Assembly (NCBI RefSeq): GCF_033978795.1
Contig: NC_084618.1
Coordinates: forward strand, 6,057,336-6,121,335
Reading direction: 5' to 3'
DNA from: Nerophis ophidion
Taxonomy: Eukaryota > Chordata > Actinopteri > Syngnathiformes > Syngnathidae
DNA: 64,000 nt
Part shown: piece after piece, positions 42,943 through 54,230 of the stretch
Position numbering within the stretch: position 1 is the first letter of the stretch
Layout of the letters: each line of letters opens with the position of its first letter
Translations under genes and position numbers: made by a program
The notes under the pieces: generated by a model
The model's database searches: none
Told to the model about the DNA's origin: nothing
The model's input: the letters and a program-made list of their open reading frames with translations, nothing else

Positions 42943-43879
42943 GAGATGTCCGATAAACTGCTGATATTATCGGCCGATAAATGCTTTAAGATATAATATC
43001 GGAAACTATCGGCATTGGTTTTTAGAAAAGTAAAATGTATGACTTTTTAAAAGGCCGCTGTACAGAGTGGTACATGGACGTAGGGAGAAGTACAGAGCAG
43101 TTGCGTCTCCCAATCATACTTGCCAACCATCCCGATTTTCCTGGGAAAATCCCGAATTTCAGTCCCGCTCCCGAAAATCTCGCGGGGCAACCTTTCTCCC
43201 GATTTCCACCCAGACAATAATATTGGGGGCGTGCCTTAAAGGCACTACCTTTGCGTGCTGGCCCAATCCCATAATATCTGAGGCTTTTAACACACACACA
43301 AGTGAATGCAAAGCATACTTGGTCAACAGCCATACAGGTCACACTGAGGGTGGCTGTAGAAACAACTTTAACACTGTTACAAATATGCGCCACACTGTGA
43401 ACCCACACCAAAGAAGAATGACAAACACATTTTGGGAGAACATCCGCACCGTAACACAACATAAACACAACAGAATACCTTGAAGCACTAACACTTCAGG
43501 GATGTAACAAGTACACCCCCCTTTACCCCCTTTCCCTGACCTCAACCTCCTCATGCTCTCTCAGGGAGAGCATGTCCCAAATTCCAAGCTGCTGTTTTGA
43601 GGCATGTTAAAAATAATAATGTACTTTGTGATTCAATAATAAATATGGCAGCGCCATGTTGGCATTTTTTCCATAACTTGACTTGATTTTTTTTTTTGGA
43701 AAACCTTGTTACATTGTTTAACGCATCCGGCGAGGCATCACAACAAAATTAGACATAATAATGTGTTAAATCCACGACTGTACATATCGGTATTGGTTGA
43801 TATCGGTATTGGTAATTAAGAGTTGGACAATATCGGAATATCGAATATTGGCAAAAAAGCCATTATTGGACATCTCTAG
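42943..43879 (+). mobile_element. G-family element, uninterrupted copy
   Basis: TAGAGATGTCCGATAAAC...ATTGGACATCTCTA, about 937 bp, with both terminal inverted repeats. Includes the GGGAAAATCCCGAATTTCAG segment absent from the 1887-5369 copy. No convincing protein frame. It serves as the intact reference for the interrupted copies. Confidence 0.8.
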
Positions 43880-43887
43880 TTATAATG

Positions 43888-45245
43888 ACCTAGGAGTCTT
43901 GTTCACGAGTGGGGGAAGAGTGGATCGTGAGATCGACAGGCGGATCGGTGCGGCGTCTTCAGTAATGCGGACGTTGTACCGATCCGTTGTGGTGAAGAAG
44001 GAGCTGAGCCGGAAGGCAAAGCTCTCAATTTACCGGTCGATCTACGTTCCCATCCTCACCTATGGTCATGAGCTTTGGGTCGTGACCGAAAGGATAAGAT
44101 CACGGGTACAAGCGGCCCAAATGAGTTTGGGTCTCTCCCTTAGAGATAGGGTGAGAAGCTCTGCCATCCGGGAGGAACTCAAAGTAAAGCCGCTGCTCCT
44201 TCACATGGAGAGGAGCCAGATGAGGTGGTTCGGGCATCTGGTCAGGATGCCACCCGAACGCCTCCCTAGGGAGGTGTTTAGGGCAAGAAATCTGCGTTCA
44301 GGGAGGTGTTTAGGGCAAGAAATCTGCGTTCAAAAGACTCTGGCTTATTAGTGATTCCTAGAGCTCAAAAAAAGTCTGCGGGCTATAGAGCGTTTTCCGT
44401 TCAGGCTCCAGTACTCTGGAATGCCCTCCCGGTAACAGTTCGAGATGCTACCTCAGTAGAAGCATTTAAGTCTCATCTTAAAACTCATCTGTATACTCTA
44501 GCCTTTAAATAGACCTCCTTTTTAGACCAGTTGATCTGCCGCTTCTTTTCTTTCTCCTATGTCCCCCCCTCCCTTGTGGAGGGGGTCCGGTCCGATGACC
44601 ATGGATGAAGTACTGACTGTCCAGAGTCGAGACCCAGGAAGGACCGCTCGTCGGGACCCAGGATGGACCGCTCGCCTGTATCGGTTGGGGACATCTCTAC
44701 GCTGCTGATCCGCTTGAGATGGTTTCCTGTGGACGGGACTCTCACTGCTGTCTTGGAGCCACTATGGATTGAACTTTCACAGTATCATGTTAGACCCGCT
44801 CGACATCCATTGCTTTCGGTCCCCTAGAGGGGGGGGGTTGCCCACATCTGAGGTCCTCTCCAAGGTTTCTCATAGTCAGCATTGTCACTGGCGTCCCACT
44901 GGATGTGAATTCTCCCTGCCCACTGGGTGTGAGTTTTCCTTGCCCTTTTGTGGGTTCTTCCGAGGATGTTGTAGTCGTAATGATTTGTGCAGTCCTTTGA
45001 GACATTTGTGATTTGGGGCTATATAAATAAACATTGATTGATTGATTGACGTCCAACCAGTAGGAGGCCACGGGGAAGACCCAGGACACGTTGGGAAGAC
45101 TATGTCTCCCGGCTGGCCTGGGAACGCCTCGGGATCCCCCGGGAAGAGCTAGACGAAGTGGCTGGGGAGAGGGAAGTCTGGGTTTCCCTGCTTAGGCTGT
45201 TGCCCCCGCGACCCGACCTCGGATAAGCGGAAGAAGATGGATGGA
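43888..45245 (+). mobile_element. Rex3 LINE (R4), split by LINE C2
   Basis: 43888-44283 codes from NDLGVLFTSGGRVDREIDRR through RLPREVFRA, and 45048-45245 codes the rest (GRRPRGRPRTRW to the stop) with a GATG tail. The gap is filled by a CR1/L2-type LINE 3' end. Confidence 0.88.
44284..45047 (+). mobile_element. CR1/L2-type LINE 3' end (C2) inside Rex3
   Basis: Starts AAGAAATCTGCGTTCA, with a 32-bp direct duplication at the 5' junction (GGGAGGTGTTTAGGGCAAGA at about 44268 and 44300). Codes APVLWNALPVTVRDATSVEA. Ends ATATAAATAAACATTGATTG with repeats. Confidence 0.85.
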
Positions 45246-45548
45246 TGATGTCAATGAGAGATTTTTAATCACTGCTATGCTGAAATTATAACTAATATTG
45301 ATACTGTTGTTGATAATATTCATTTTTGTTTCACTACTTTTGTTTTGTTCTGTGTCGTGTTTGTGTCTCCTCAATTTCTCTGTTTATTGCAGTTCTGAGT
45401 GTTGCTGGGTCAGGTTTGGTTTTGGAATTGGATTGCATTGTTATGGTATTGCCGTGTAGTGGTTTGTTGGATTGATAAAAAAAAAAAGAGAATCGATTCT
45501 GAATCGCACAAAGAATATGATTCGAATCGATTCTTTCCCACACCCCTA
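45246..45548 (+). mobile_element. Right half of an E-family hAT-like element
   Basis: GATGTCAATGAGAGATTTTT...AATCGATTCTTTCCCACACC matches 24433-24784. The left half is not adjacent, since the Rex3 R4 sequence sits there. Confidence 0.7.
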
Positions 45549-45861
45549 CTCCAAAGTATTGTATATCAAAGTTCACTATTGCCTCCTGTCAAAATGTAAT
45601 AAATTGCTCGCGGAAATGTGAGAGGTTAGACTTACATTTTGATTAGAAAGCAAGACACACTCGGTGTGTTCTGCTTGGTACCTAGATAAAGTTGGACTCC
45701 AAAATGGCACGGAAGGCCAAAAAAAAAAGTGAGAAACGAGCAGAATTAAAGAGCGGAGAGGCTGGGAGAGGATCGATGAAGCTGGTTTTGGCGGACACAG
45801 CCCTTTCACTCAGTCAGCCTTTTCAATCATTTGTTTTCATCTCTCAATACCCTGACTGAAC
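45549..45861. other. Intronic sequence, no gene recognised
   Basis: Unique-looking. Small frames on both strands lack family resemblance. Confidence 0.4.
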
Positions 45862-47190
45862 TTCAATCAATCAATCAATCAATCAATGTTTACTTATATA
45901 GCCCTAAATCACTATCTTAAAACTCATCTGTATACTCTAGCCTTTAAATAGACCTCCTTTTTAGACCAGTTGATCTGCCGCTTCTTTTCTTTCTCCTATG
46001 TCCCCCCCTCCCTTGTGGAGGGGGTCCGGTCCGATGACCATGGATGAAGTACTGACTGTCCAGAGTCGAGACCCAGGATGGACCGCTCGTCGGGACCCAG
46101 GATGGACCGCTCGCCTGTATCGGTTGGGGACATCTCTACGCTGCTGATCCGCTTGAGATGGTTTCCTGTGGACGGGACTCTCACTGCTGTCTTGGAGCCA
46201 CTATGGATTGAACTTTCACAGTATCATGTTAGACCCGCTCAACATCCATTGCTTTCGGTCCCCTAGAGGGGGGGGGTTGCCCACATCTGAGGTCCTCTCC
46301 AAGGTTTCTCATAGTCAGCATTGTCACTGGCGTCCCACTGAATGTGAATTCTCCCTGCCCACTGGGTGTGAGTTTTCCTTGCCCTTTTGTGGGTTCTTCC
46401 GAGGATGTTGTAGTCGTAATGATTTGTGCAGTCCTTTGAGACATTTGTGATTTGGGGCTATATAAATAAACATTGATAGATGATTGATAGTGTCTCAAAG
46501 GGCTGCACAAACCACTACCACATCCTCGGTAGTCCCACATAAGGGCAAGGAAAAACTCACACCCAGTGGGACGTCGGTGACAATGATGACTATGAGAACC
46601 TTGGAGAGGAGGAAAGCAATGGATGTCGAGCGGGTCTAACATGATACTGTGAAAGTTCAATCCATAATGGATCCAACACAGTCGCGAGAGTCCAGTCCAA
46701 AGCGGATCCGACACAGCAGCGAGAGTCCCGTTCACAGCGGAGCCAGCAGGAAACCATCCCAAGCGGAGGCGGATCAGCAGTGCAGAGATGTCCCCAAGCC
46801 GATACACGGGTGAGCAGTACATGGCCACCGGATCGGACCGGACCCCCTCCACAAGGGAGAGTGGGGCATAGGAGAAAAAGAAAAGAAACGGCAGATCAAC
46901 TGGTCTAAAAAGGGAGTCTATTTAAAGGCTAGAGTATACAAAGGTGAGACTTAAATGCTTCTACTGAGGTGGCATCTCGAACTGTTACCGGGAGGGCATT
47001 CCAGAGTACTGGAGCCCGAACGGAAAACGCTCTATAGCCCGCAGACTTTTTTTGGGGCTTTGGGAATCACTAATAAGCCGGAGTCCTTTGAAGGCAGATT
47101 TCTTGCCGGGACATATGGTACAATACAATCGGCAAGATAGGCTGGAGCTAGACCGTGTAGTATTTTATACGTAAGTAGTAAAACCTTAAA
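45862..47190 (-). mobile_element. CR1/L2-type LINE 3' end (C4), minus, split by C3
   Basis: 45862-45913 is the reversed tail (CAATCAATGTTTACTTATAT). 46487-47190 continues it (TCTCAAAGGGCTGCACAAAC) up to the ORF region CCGTGTAGTATTTTATACGT. The frame remnants are the same as C1 in reverse. Confidence 0.8.
45914..46486 (+). mobile_element. CR1/L2-type LINE 3' end (C3) inserted in C4
   Basis: TTAAAACTCATCTGTATACT through AATAAACATTGATAGATGAT, opposite orientation to its host copy. Nearly identical to the corresponding part of C2 (44480-45045), so the two are recent or share a source. Confidence 0.82.
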
Positions 47191-47705
47191 GTCACATTAC
47201 AAAGAGCTCTGATGATGGAAGTCGTCTCGTGAGATGAGCTCGTGTCCTCGAATCGGCGGCGCCCTCCCAAAGTTGCCTGGAAGCGAGCGAGAAAAAAAAA
47301 ACAAAAAAACCTGAAAGCTTTGGCAAAACGACGCGACGTGAGCCGGATCACAAGCGTGATGTGAAAGGCACCGGAAGAGAACGGTGCGGAGGAATGGATG
47401 AATTTGGACAGGCCGCTGACATGGAAGCGTGTGAGCAGTTATTAAAGGAGTCAGTGCGGTCTTTAATGTTAACGCTGTTTGATTCCAGCCTGGGGGGAGC
47501 GAGGGTCTCTCTGGTGCACCTACCCATCATCTCTGCTGTGTCTGCTGGGGGAAATGCAGACTGTGCTCGCCCTGCTAGAACATCCTCGCTCTCTGGAGAA
47601 CATTGCTAACCTTTACTGGAAGTCTGAGAGCCAGCTTACTTTTCGCCATTCGTACCGCGCTGGACTTGGGGCCCGATTTCCCTTCCCTCTACTACGGACG
47701 TCGGA
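47191..47705. other. Unassigned segment with an open frame
   Basis: GC-rich compared with its surroundings. A + frame of 82 codons (47361-47609) begins MKGTGRERCGGMDEFGQAAD, and a second frame (47479-47898) runs into a Tc1 element. I recognise no family and see no splice or promoter context. It may be part of an older retroelement. Confidence 0.35.
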
Positions 47706-48633
47706 CAATTTAGTAGTATACTCAACATTCGCGCTTCGGCCTGTTTGCCGGTCCCGTCGCTTCTGTATTACCAATTTTCAGTGGGGCAAAAAAGTATTTA
47801 GTCAGCTACTGATTGTGCAAGTTCTCCCACTTAAAATGATGACAGAGTTCTGTAATGTTCATCATAGGTACACTTCAACTGTGAGAGACAGAATGTGAAA
47901 AAAAAATCTAGGGAATTTTAAATAATTTATTTGTAAATTATGCTGGAAAATAAGTATTTGGTCAACCATTCAAAGCTCTCACTGATGGAAGGAGGTTCTG
48001 GTTCAAAATCTCACGATACATGGCCCCATTCATTCTTTCCTTAACACGGATCAGTCGTCCTGTCACCTTAGCAGAAAAACAGCCCCAAAGCATGATGTTT
48101 CCACCCCCATGCTTCACAGTAGGTATGGTGTTCTTGGGATGCAACTCAGTATTCTTCTCCCTCCAAACACAATTTAGTAGTATACTCAACATTCGCGCTT
48201 CGGCCTGTTTGCTGGTCCCGTCACTTCTGTATTACCAATTTACAGTGGGGCAAAAAAGTATTTAGTCAGCTACTGATTGTGCACGTTCTCCCACTTAAAA
48301 TGATGACAGAGTTCTGTAATGTTCATCATAGGTACACTTCAACTGTGAGAGACAGAATGTGAAAAAAAAATCTAGGACTTTTAAAGAATTTATTTGTAAA
48401 TTATGGTGGAAAATAAGTATTTGGTCAACCATTCAAAGCTCTCACTGATGGAAGGAGGTTCTGGCTCAAAATCTCAGGATACATGGCCCGATTCGTTCTT
48501 TCCTTAACACGGATCAATCGTCCTGTCCCCTTAGCAGAAAAACAGCCCCAAAGCATGATGTTTCCACCCCCATGCTTCACAGTAGGTATGGTGTTCTTGG
48601 GAAGCAACTTCTTCTTCCTCCAACAGGACGAGC
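47706..48633. repeat. 464-bp tandem duplication of a Tc1-type arm and its flank
   Basis: CAATTTAGTAGTATACTCAA at 47706 and 48170 precede a CAGTGGGGCAAAAAAG terminus each time (47779 and 48243). The first unit is cut at 48169 where the flank restarts, so flank plus arm were duplicated together. Confidence 0.85.
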
Positions 48634-48707
48634 TGAGTTTATACCAAAATGGATACATGGATGATACAGCAGAGGATTGGGAGAATGTCATGTGGTCAGA
48701 TGAAACC

Positions 48708-49203
48708 ACGGCGGGACGGCGCGGCGGGAGAGTGGCCGTGCGCAACCCGAGAGTCCCGGGTTCAAATCCCACCTAGTACCAACCTCGTCACGTCCGTTGT
48801 GTCCTGAGCAAGACACTTGTGAAGTGAATTATATTTATATAGCGCTTTTCTCTAGTGACTCAAAGCGCTTTACATAGTGAAAACCAATATCTAAGTTGCA
48901 TTTAAACCAGTGTGGGTGGCACTGGGAGCAGGTGGGTAAAGTGTCTTGCCCAAGGACACAACGGCAGTGACTAGGATGGCGGAAGCGGGAATCGAACCTG
49001 CAACCCTCAGGTTGCTGGCACGGCCGCTCTACCAACCGAGCTATGCCGCCCCTTCACCCTTGCTCCTGATGGGAACTGGTTGGCGCCTTGCATGGCAGCT
49101 CCCTCCATCAGTGTGTGAATGGGTAAATGTGGAAGTAGTGTCAAAGCGCTTTGAGTACCTTGAAGGTAGAAAAGCGCTATACAAGTACAACCCATTTATC
49201 ATT
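48708..49203 (+). mobile_element. tRNA-headed SINE B2, split by SINE B
   Basis: A head with the B-box-like GGGTTCAAATCC at 48759, body TGTCCTGAGCAAGACACTT, then after the inserted SINE B the remainder (TTCACCCTTGCTCCTGATGG) and a tail AAAGCGCTATACAAGTACAA. Flanked by GATGAAACC (48699-48707) and GAAGAAACC (49204-49212). Confidence 0.88.
48819..49052 (-). mobile_element. SINE B inserted in SINE B2
   Basis: The minus strand begins GGGGCGGCATAGCTCGGTTG (A box) with B box GGTTCGATTCC, and ends in the AAAGCGCTATATAAATATAA tail. The flanking target repeat is at most 2-3 bases. Confidence 0.88.
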
Positions 49204-49229
49204 GAAGAAACCAAAATAGAACTTTTTGG

Positions 49230-49431
49230 AAATGGACATGTCATACATTCTGGATGCACTACACATCAACTGAAATATTGCAAGACTTTTATTATTTTCA
49301 ATATCGCTGATTACAGCTTAAGAAAACTCAAAAATCCTATCTCAAAAAATTTGAATATTTCCTCAGACCAAGTAAAAATAAAAGACTTATAAGAGCAAAA
49401 CAAAATCAAGCATTTGAAAATGTCAATTAAT
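49230..49431. mobile_element. Unclassified DNA-transposon-like fragment
   Basis: AAAATCCTATCTCAAAAAAT and GAATATTTCCTCAGACCAAG resemble the end region of a common fish DNA element. No terminal repeat pair is found. Confidence 0.4.
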
Positions 49432-49671
49432 GCACCTTGATGGTGCAGAAAAAAGACCATACATTTTTTTAACCGATTTCCGAACTCTAAATGGGTGAAT
49501 TTTGGCGAATTAAACGCCTTTCTGTTTATCGCGCTGGAGGCGATGACGTCAGAATGTGACGTCTCCGAGGTAACACACCCGCCATTTTCATTTTCAACAC
49601 ATTACAAACACCGGGTCTCAGCGCTGTTATTTTCCGTTTTTTTGACTATTTTCTGGAACCTTGGAGACATC

Positions 49672-49780
49672 ATGCCTCGTCGGTGTGTTGTCGGAGGGTG
49701 TAACAACACTAACAGGGAGGGATTCAAGTTGCACCACTGGCAAGAAATCTGCCGCCAGACCCCCATTGAATGTGCTACAT
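49672..49780 (+). pseudogene. THAP-domain transposase N-terminal fragment (K2)
   Basis: Thirty-six codons from MPRRCVVGGC to RQTPIECAT, with the first C-x4-C zinc ligands. The frame is cut by hAT H4 at 49781. After H4 the same frame region continues as CHLTGDA-like sequence (ACATTTGACCGGCGATGCTA at 50687), which became the array monomer. Broken, no complete transposase. Confidence 0.65.
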
Positions 49781-50670
49781 CAGGGGCGCTCACACTTTTT
49801 CTGCAGGCGAGCTACTTTTCAATTGACCAAGTCGAGGAGATCTACCTCATTCCTATTTATAATTTATATTTATTTATTTATGAAAGAGACATTTTTGTTA
49901 ACAAGTTAATGGTGTTTAATGATAATACAAGCATGTGTAACACACATAGATTCCTTTCTTTCACAAAGACAAGAATATAAGTTGGTCTATTACCTGATTC
50001 TGATGACTTGCATTGATTGGAATTAGACAGTGGTGATGATAACGTCCGCATTTTCAAATGGAGGAAAAAAAAAGTCCTCCTTTCTGTCCAATACCACATG
50101 AAAGTGGTTGGATTTGGCATCTCATTTGTCCAACTTGCATACTCGTTTTTAAACACTTTGTTATGAGAGTAGCATATGTGTGTGGCCCTTTAATGTCTGG
50201 CAGCAGGTGAGTGACGTCAGTGACTGTGCGGGTGGGCAAGCAAGTGAGAAAGCGGTCGCTGAGGGCGGGGGAGAAATACATTGGCATCAAACACCGTAGC
50301 TTGCTAGCTTTCTGAGACTCTTATTTTGTTAGCACAGGCAGGATGAAACAGGTCTTTTATGGTGAAGACAGGAACTGTGCAGTCGGTCTTTAGAGTTTTG
50401 ACAGTAGGTACGGAGTCTCTAGAAATAAAATGTGTTTCTCTGCGTCCGCCCTGTTAGTGATTTTTTTCTTAAATATGAGCTCGCAGCAGCCAGCGTCATC
50501 TCACAAGATCCTCGGGTGCCGAGAATGTCAAACAACTGACGAAAGTGAAGTCTTGGTATGATTGATGATTGCTCATTTTTATGTGTATTTTTTAATGCCT
50601 GGCTTGAGATCGACTGAAACTCCCTCCGAGATCGACCAGTCGATCGCGATTGACGTAATGGGCACCCCTG
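49781..50670 (+). mobile_element. hAT-type element H4
   Basis: CAGGGGCGCTCACACTTTT...ATGGGCACCCCTG. Flanks TGCTACAT (49773-49780) and TGCTAGAG (50671-50678) match at 6 of 8. More diverged than H1-H3 and without their full internal palindrome. Confidence 0.8.
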
Positions 50671-50689
50671 TGCTAGAGCGTCTCCACAT

Positions 50690-52699
50690 TTGACCGGCGA
50701 TGCTAAAGCAGACATGGCACAGAGATGTGTGGCTAACCTGCAGATGCATTTGCAACTATAAAGTCAACGAAATCACAAATTGGAGTTTTGTTGATGTTGA
50801 CTGCCAACTAATCGATGCTAACATGCTATTTACCGGCGGTGCTAAAGCAGACATGGCACAGAGATGTATGGATAACCTGCAGATGCATTTGCAACTATAA
50901 AGTCAACGAAATCACAAAGGTGAGTTTTGTTGATGTTGACTGCCAGCTAATCGATGCTAACATGCTACGCTAATCGATGCTACCATGCTATTTACCGGCG
51001 GTGCTAAAGCAGACATGGCACAGAGATGTATGTATAACCTGCAGATGCATTTGCAACTATAAAGTCAACGAATTCATTAAGGTGAGTTTTGTTGATGTTG
51101 ACTGCCAGCTAATTGATGCTAACATGCTACGCTAATCGATGCTAACATGCTATTTACCGGCGGTGCTAAAGCAGACATGGCACAGAGATGTATGGATAAC
51201 CTGCAGATGCATTTGCAACTATAAAGTCAACAAAATCACAAATTTGAGTTTTGTTGATGTTGACTGCCAACTAATCGATGCTAACATGCTACGCTAATCG
51301 ATGCTAACATGCTATTTACCGGCGGTGTTAAAGCAGACATGGCACAGAGATGTATGGATAACCTGCAGATGCATTTGCAACGATAGTCAACGAAATCACA
51401 ATGGTGAGTTTTGTTGATGTTGACTGCCAGCTAATCGATGCTAACATGCTACGCTAATCGATGCCAACATGCTATTTACCGGCGGTGCTAAAGCAGACAT
51501 GGCACAGAGATGTATGGATAACCTGCAGATGCATTTGCAACTATAAAGTCAACGAAATCACAAAGGTGAGTTTTGTTGATGTTGACTGCCAGCTAATCGA
51601 TGCTAACATGCTACGCTAATCGATGCTAACATGCTATTTACCGGCGGTGCTAAAGCAGACATGGCACAGAGATGTATGAATAACCTGCAGATGCATTTGC
51701 AACTATAAAGTCAACGAAATCACAAAGTTGAGTTTTGTTGATGTTGACTGCCAGCTAATTGATGCTAACATGCTACGCTAATCGATGCTAACATGCTATT
51801 TACCGGCGGTGCTAAAGCAGACATGGCACAGAGATGTATGTATAACCTGCAGATGCATTTGCAACTATAAAGTCAACGAAATCACAAAATTGAGTTTTGT
51901 TGATGTTGACTGCCAACTAATCGATACTAACATGCTACGCTAATCGATGCTAACATGCTATTTACCGGCGGTGTTAAAGCAGACATGGCACAGAGATGTA
52001 TGGATAACCTGCAGATGCATTTGCAACTATAAAGTCAACGAAATCACAAAGGTGAGTTTTGTTGATGTTGACTGCCAGCTAATCGATGCTAACATGCTAC
52101 GCTAATCGATGCTAACATGCTATTTACCGGCGGTGCTAAAGCAGACATGGCACAGAGATGTATGGATAACCTGTAGATGCATTTGCAACTATAAAGTCAA
52201 CAAAATCACAAAGTTGAGTTTTGTTGATGTTGACTGCCAGCTAATCGATGCTAACATGCTACGCTAATCGATGCTAACATGCTATTTACCGGCGGTGCTA
52301 AAGCAGACATGGCACAGAGATGTATGGATAACCTGTAGATGCATTTGCAACTATAAAGTCAACGAAATCACAAAGTTGAGTTTTGTTGATGTTGACTGCC
52401 AGCTAATCGATGCTAACATGCTACGCTAATCGATGCTAACATGCTATTTACCGGCGGTGTTAAAGCAGACATGGCACAGAGATGTATGGATAACCTGCAG
52501 ATGCATTTGCAACTATAAAGTCAACGAATTCATTAAGGTGAGTTTTGTTGATGTTGACTGCCAGCTAATTGATGCTAAAATGCTATGCTAATCGATGCTA
52601 ACATGATACGCTAATCGATGCTAACATGCTATTTACCGGCGGTGCTAAAGCAAACATGGCACAGAGATGTATGGATAACCTGCAGATGCATTTGCAACT
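50690..52699. repeat. 162-bp tandem array, 13 units, derived from the THAP element
   Basis: Unit starts near TTTACCGGCGGTGCTAAAGC, continues GACATGGCACAGAGATGTAT, ATGCATTTGCAACTATAAAG, TGAGTTTTGTTGATGTTGAC and ends GATGCTAACATGCTA twice. Starts at about 50829, 50992, 51154, 51316, 51476, 51638 and onward. The monomer matches single-copy sequence in K1 (reverse of 3230-3420) and K3 (55680-55870). Each unit repeats the codons DMAQRCMDNLQMHLQL and a GGTGAG site. Confidence 0.92.
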
Positions 52700-52947
52700 G
52701 TGAAGTGAAGTTAATTATATTTATATAGCGCTTTTTCTCTAGTGACTCAAAGCGCTTTACATAGTGAAACCCAACCTCTAATTTTTTTTTTTTACATTTA
52801 AACCAGTGTGGGTGGCACTGGGAGCAGGTGGGTAAAGTTCCTTGCCCAAGGACACAATGGCAGTGACTAGAATGGCGGAAGCGGGATTCGAACCTGCAAC
52901 CCTCAAGTTGCTGGCACGGCCGCTCTACCAACCGAGCTATACCACCA
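52700..52947 (-). mobile_element. SINE B at the array edge
   Basis: Minus strand with A-box-like TATAGCTCGGTTGG and B box GGTTCGAATCC and tail AAGCGCTATATAAATATAAT. Flanked by AACT on both sides (52695-52698 and about 52947). It interrupts the last array unit. Confidence 0.85.
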
Positions 52948-53476
52948 ACTATATTACGTTTCCTTCCACCCACATTTAATGCGAAACAAACACTTACCAA
53001 TCGACGGATTTAAGTTGCTCCAGTGTCAAAAGATGCGAAAGTCCTGATCGTTTGGTCCGCACATTTTACCGGCGATGCTAACGCAGCTATTCGGCCATGC
53101 TATGGCTATGAATAGCGTCAGTAGCTATTAGTTCAATAACTTCAGTTTCTTCTTCAATACTTTCATACTCCAACCATCTGTTTCAATACGTAATCTGTTG
53201 AATCGCTTAAGTCGCTGAAATCCGAGTTTGAATCCGAGCTAATGTCGCTATATCTTGCTGTGGTATTCCCATTGTTTGTTTACATTGGCAGCACTGTGTG
53301 ACGTCACAGGGAAATGGAGAGTGGTTTCGAAGATAGCGAAAATAAGGCACTTTAAAGCTTTATTTAGGGATATTCCAAGACCGGTAAAATTTTGAAAAAA
53401 ACTTCAAAAAATACAAGAAGCCACTGGGAACTGATTTGTATTGTTTTTAACCCTTTTGAAATTGTAATAACTTTAA

Positions 53477-54230
53477 CTTGTCAGTGAGATGTCATCATAA
53501 ACAAATTTTGCCATCAAAGGACAGACAGTAGAGATTTGTCCCTGGTTTTGCTATCGACGCTCCGCAATGAGCTTCTCCTTAGATCCGCCACAAACATTCG
53601 AAACACTTCCTCTACAAATTATGGGGAGAACAACAGAAAGTCATTTCAAAATAAGAGGCTCATTTCGACAAAAAAAAAAATCCTCGCCAGTGTCTGGCAC
53701 TCGTTCAACTCCATAAAACGGGGGCAGATATTTTAGTTTTGTTTAGATAGGAGCTATTAAATTGACCCGGCTTCTCCTTTCAAGTCACAGGAATCAGTGT
53801 TGATTTTAGGCACACGCACAAAACCGTGCGGATTGGACACGGAATCAAATATAGCGAGAGCATTCATGCAGGCAGGAGGATTTAAAGGCAATCTAATTAC
53901 TTCTATCGCCATGAAAACAACCTCTCTGGAGGTGGAGGAAGACAGGAAGTGCAAGCCGTGACAGAAAACAAAGTGCACGTGGGAAGCATACCTTTAGTTC
54001 ATAGCGACGCGGTTGTCTGGGGGCCAACGGTTATTCATTACGGCGCTAGAATTCAAGGCCGCGGTATTTCTTCGAGCCCTCCACAGACTCCCGGGCCATC
54101 CTTTCACAGAACCACGGAGACTTCGAACAGAATTCTCCCCTACATTCTCCAACCGCATGCTTTCAAGGTACATGTATTCGAAATCTGTTTTTTTTTATTT
54201 CAAACAGAAAATGTGGTATGGTACACAGTA
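53477..54230. other. Apparently single-copy intronic island
   Basis: No repeat in the window matches it. Small overlapping frames (for example 53949-54245) lack family resemblance. A candidate conserved noncoding region. Confidence 0.4.

Larger units (their letters stand above)
48243..49229. mobile_element. Tc1-type MITE T3, hosting nested SINEs
   Basis: Preceded by TA (48241-48242). Arm 1 is 48243-48635. The centre GGATACATGGATGATACAGC...GTGGTCAGATGAAACC is interrupted at 48707 and resumes at 49204 (GAAGAAACCAAAATAGAACT). The second arm is missing. Confidence 0.82.
49432..53476 (+). mobile_element. Kolobok-like element K2, with internal 162-bp array, hAT H4 and SINE B
   Basis: Left part (ACCGATTTCCGAACTCTAAA) and right part (ACTGGGAACTGATTTGTATT...AACCCTTTTGAAATTG) match K1 in reverse. 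A + strand THAP start lies at 49672 (MPRRCVVGGCNNTNREGF). The acidic ORF remnant is on the minus strand near 53060-53260. The outermost AAGGGGAAC termini are eroded. Confidence 0.75.

Noticed and set aside
47361..47898. A possible small gene in the GC-rich stretch
   Set aside because: The two frames overlap in different phases, one runs into a Tc1 element, and no known motif is present. Kept only as an unassigned segment.
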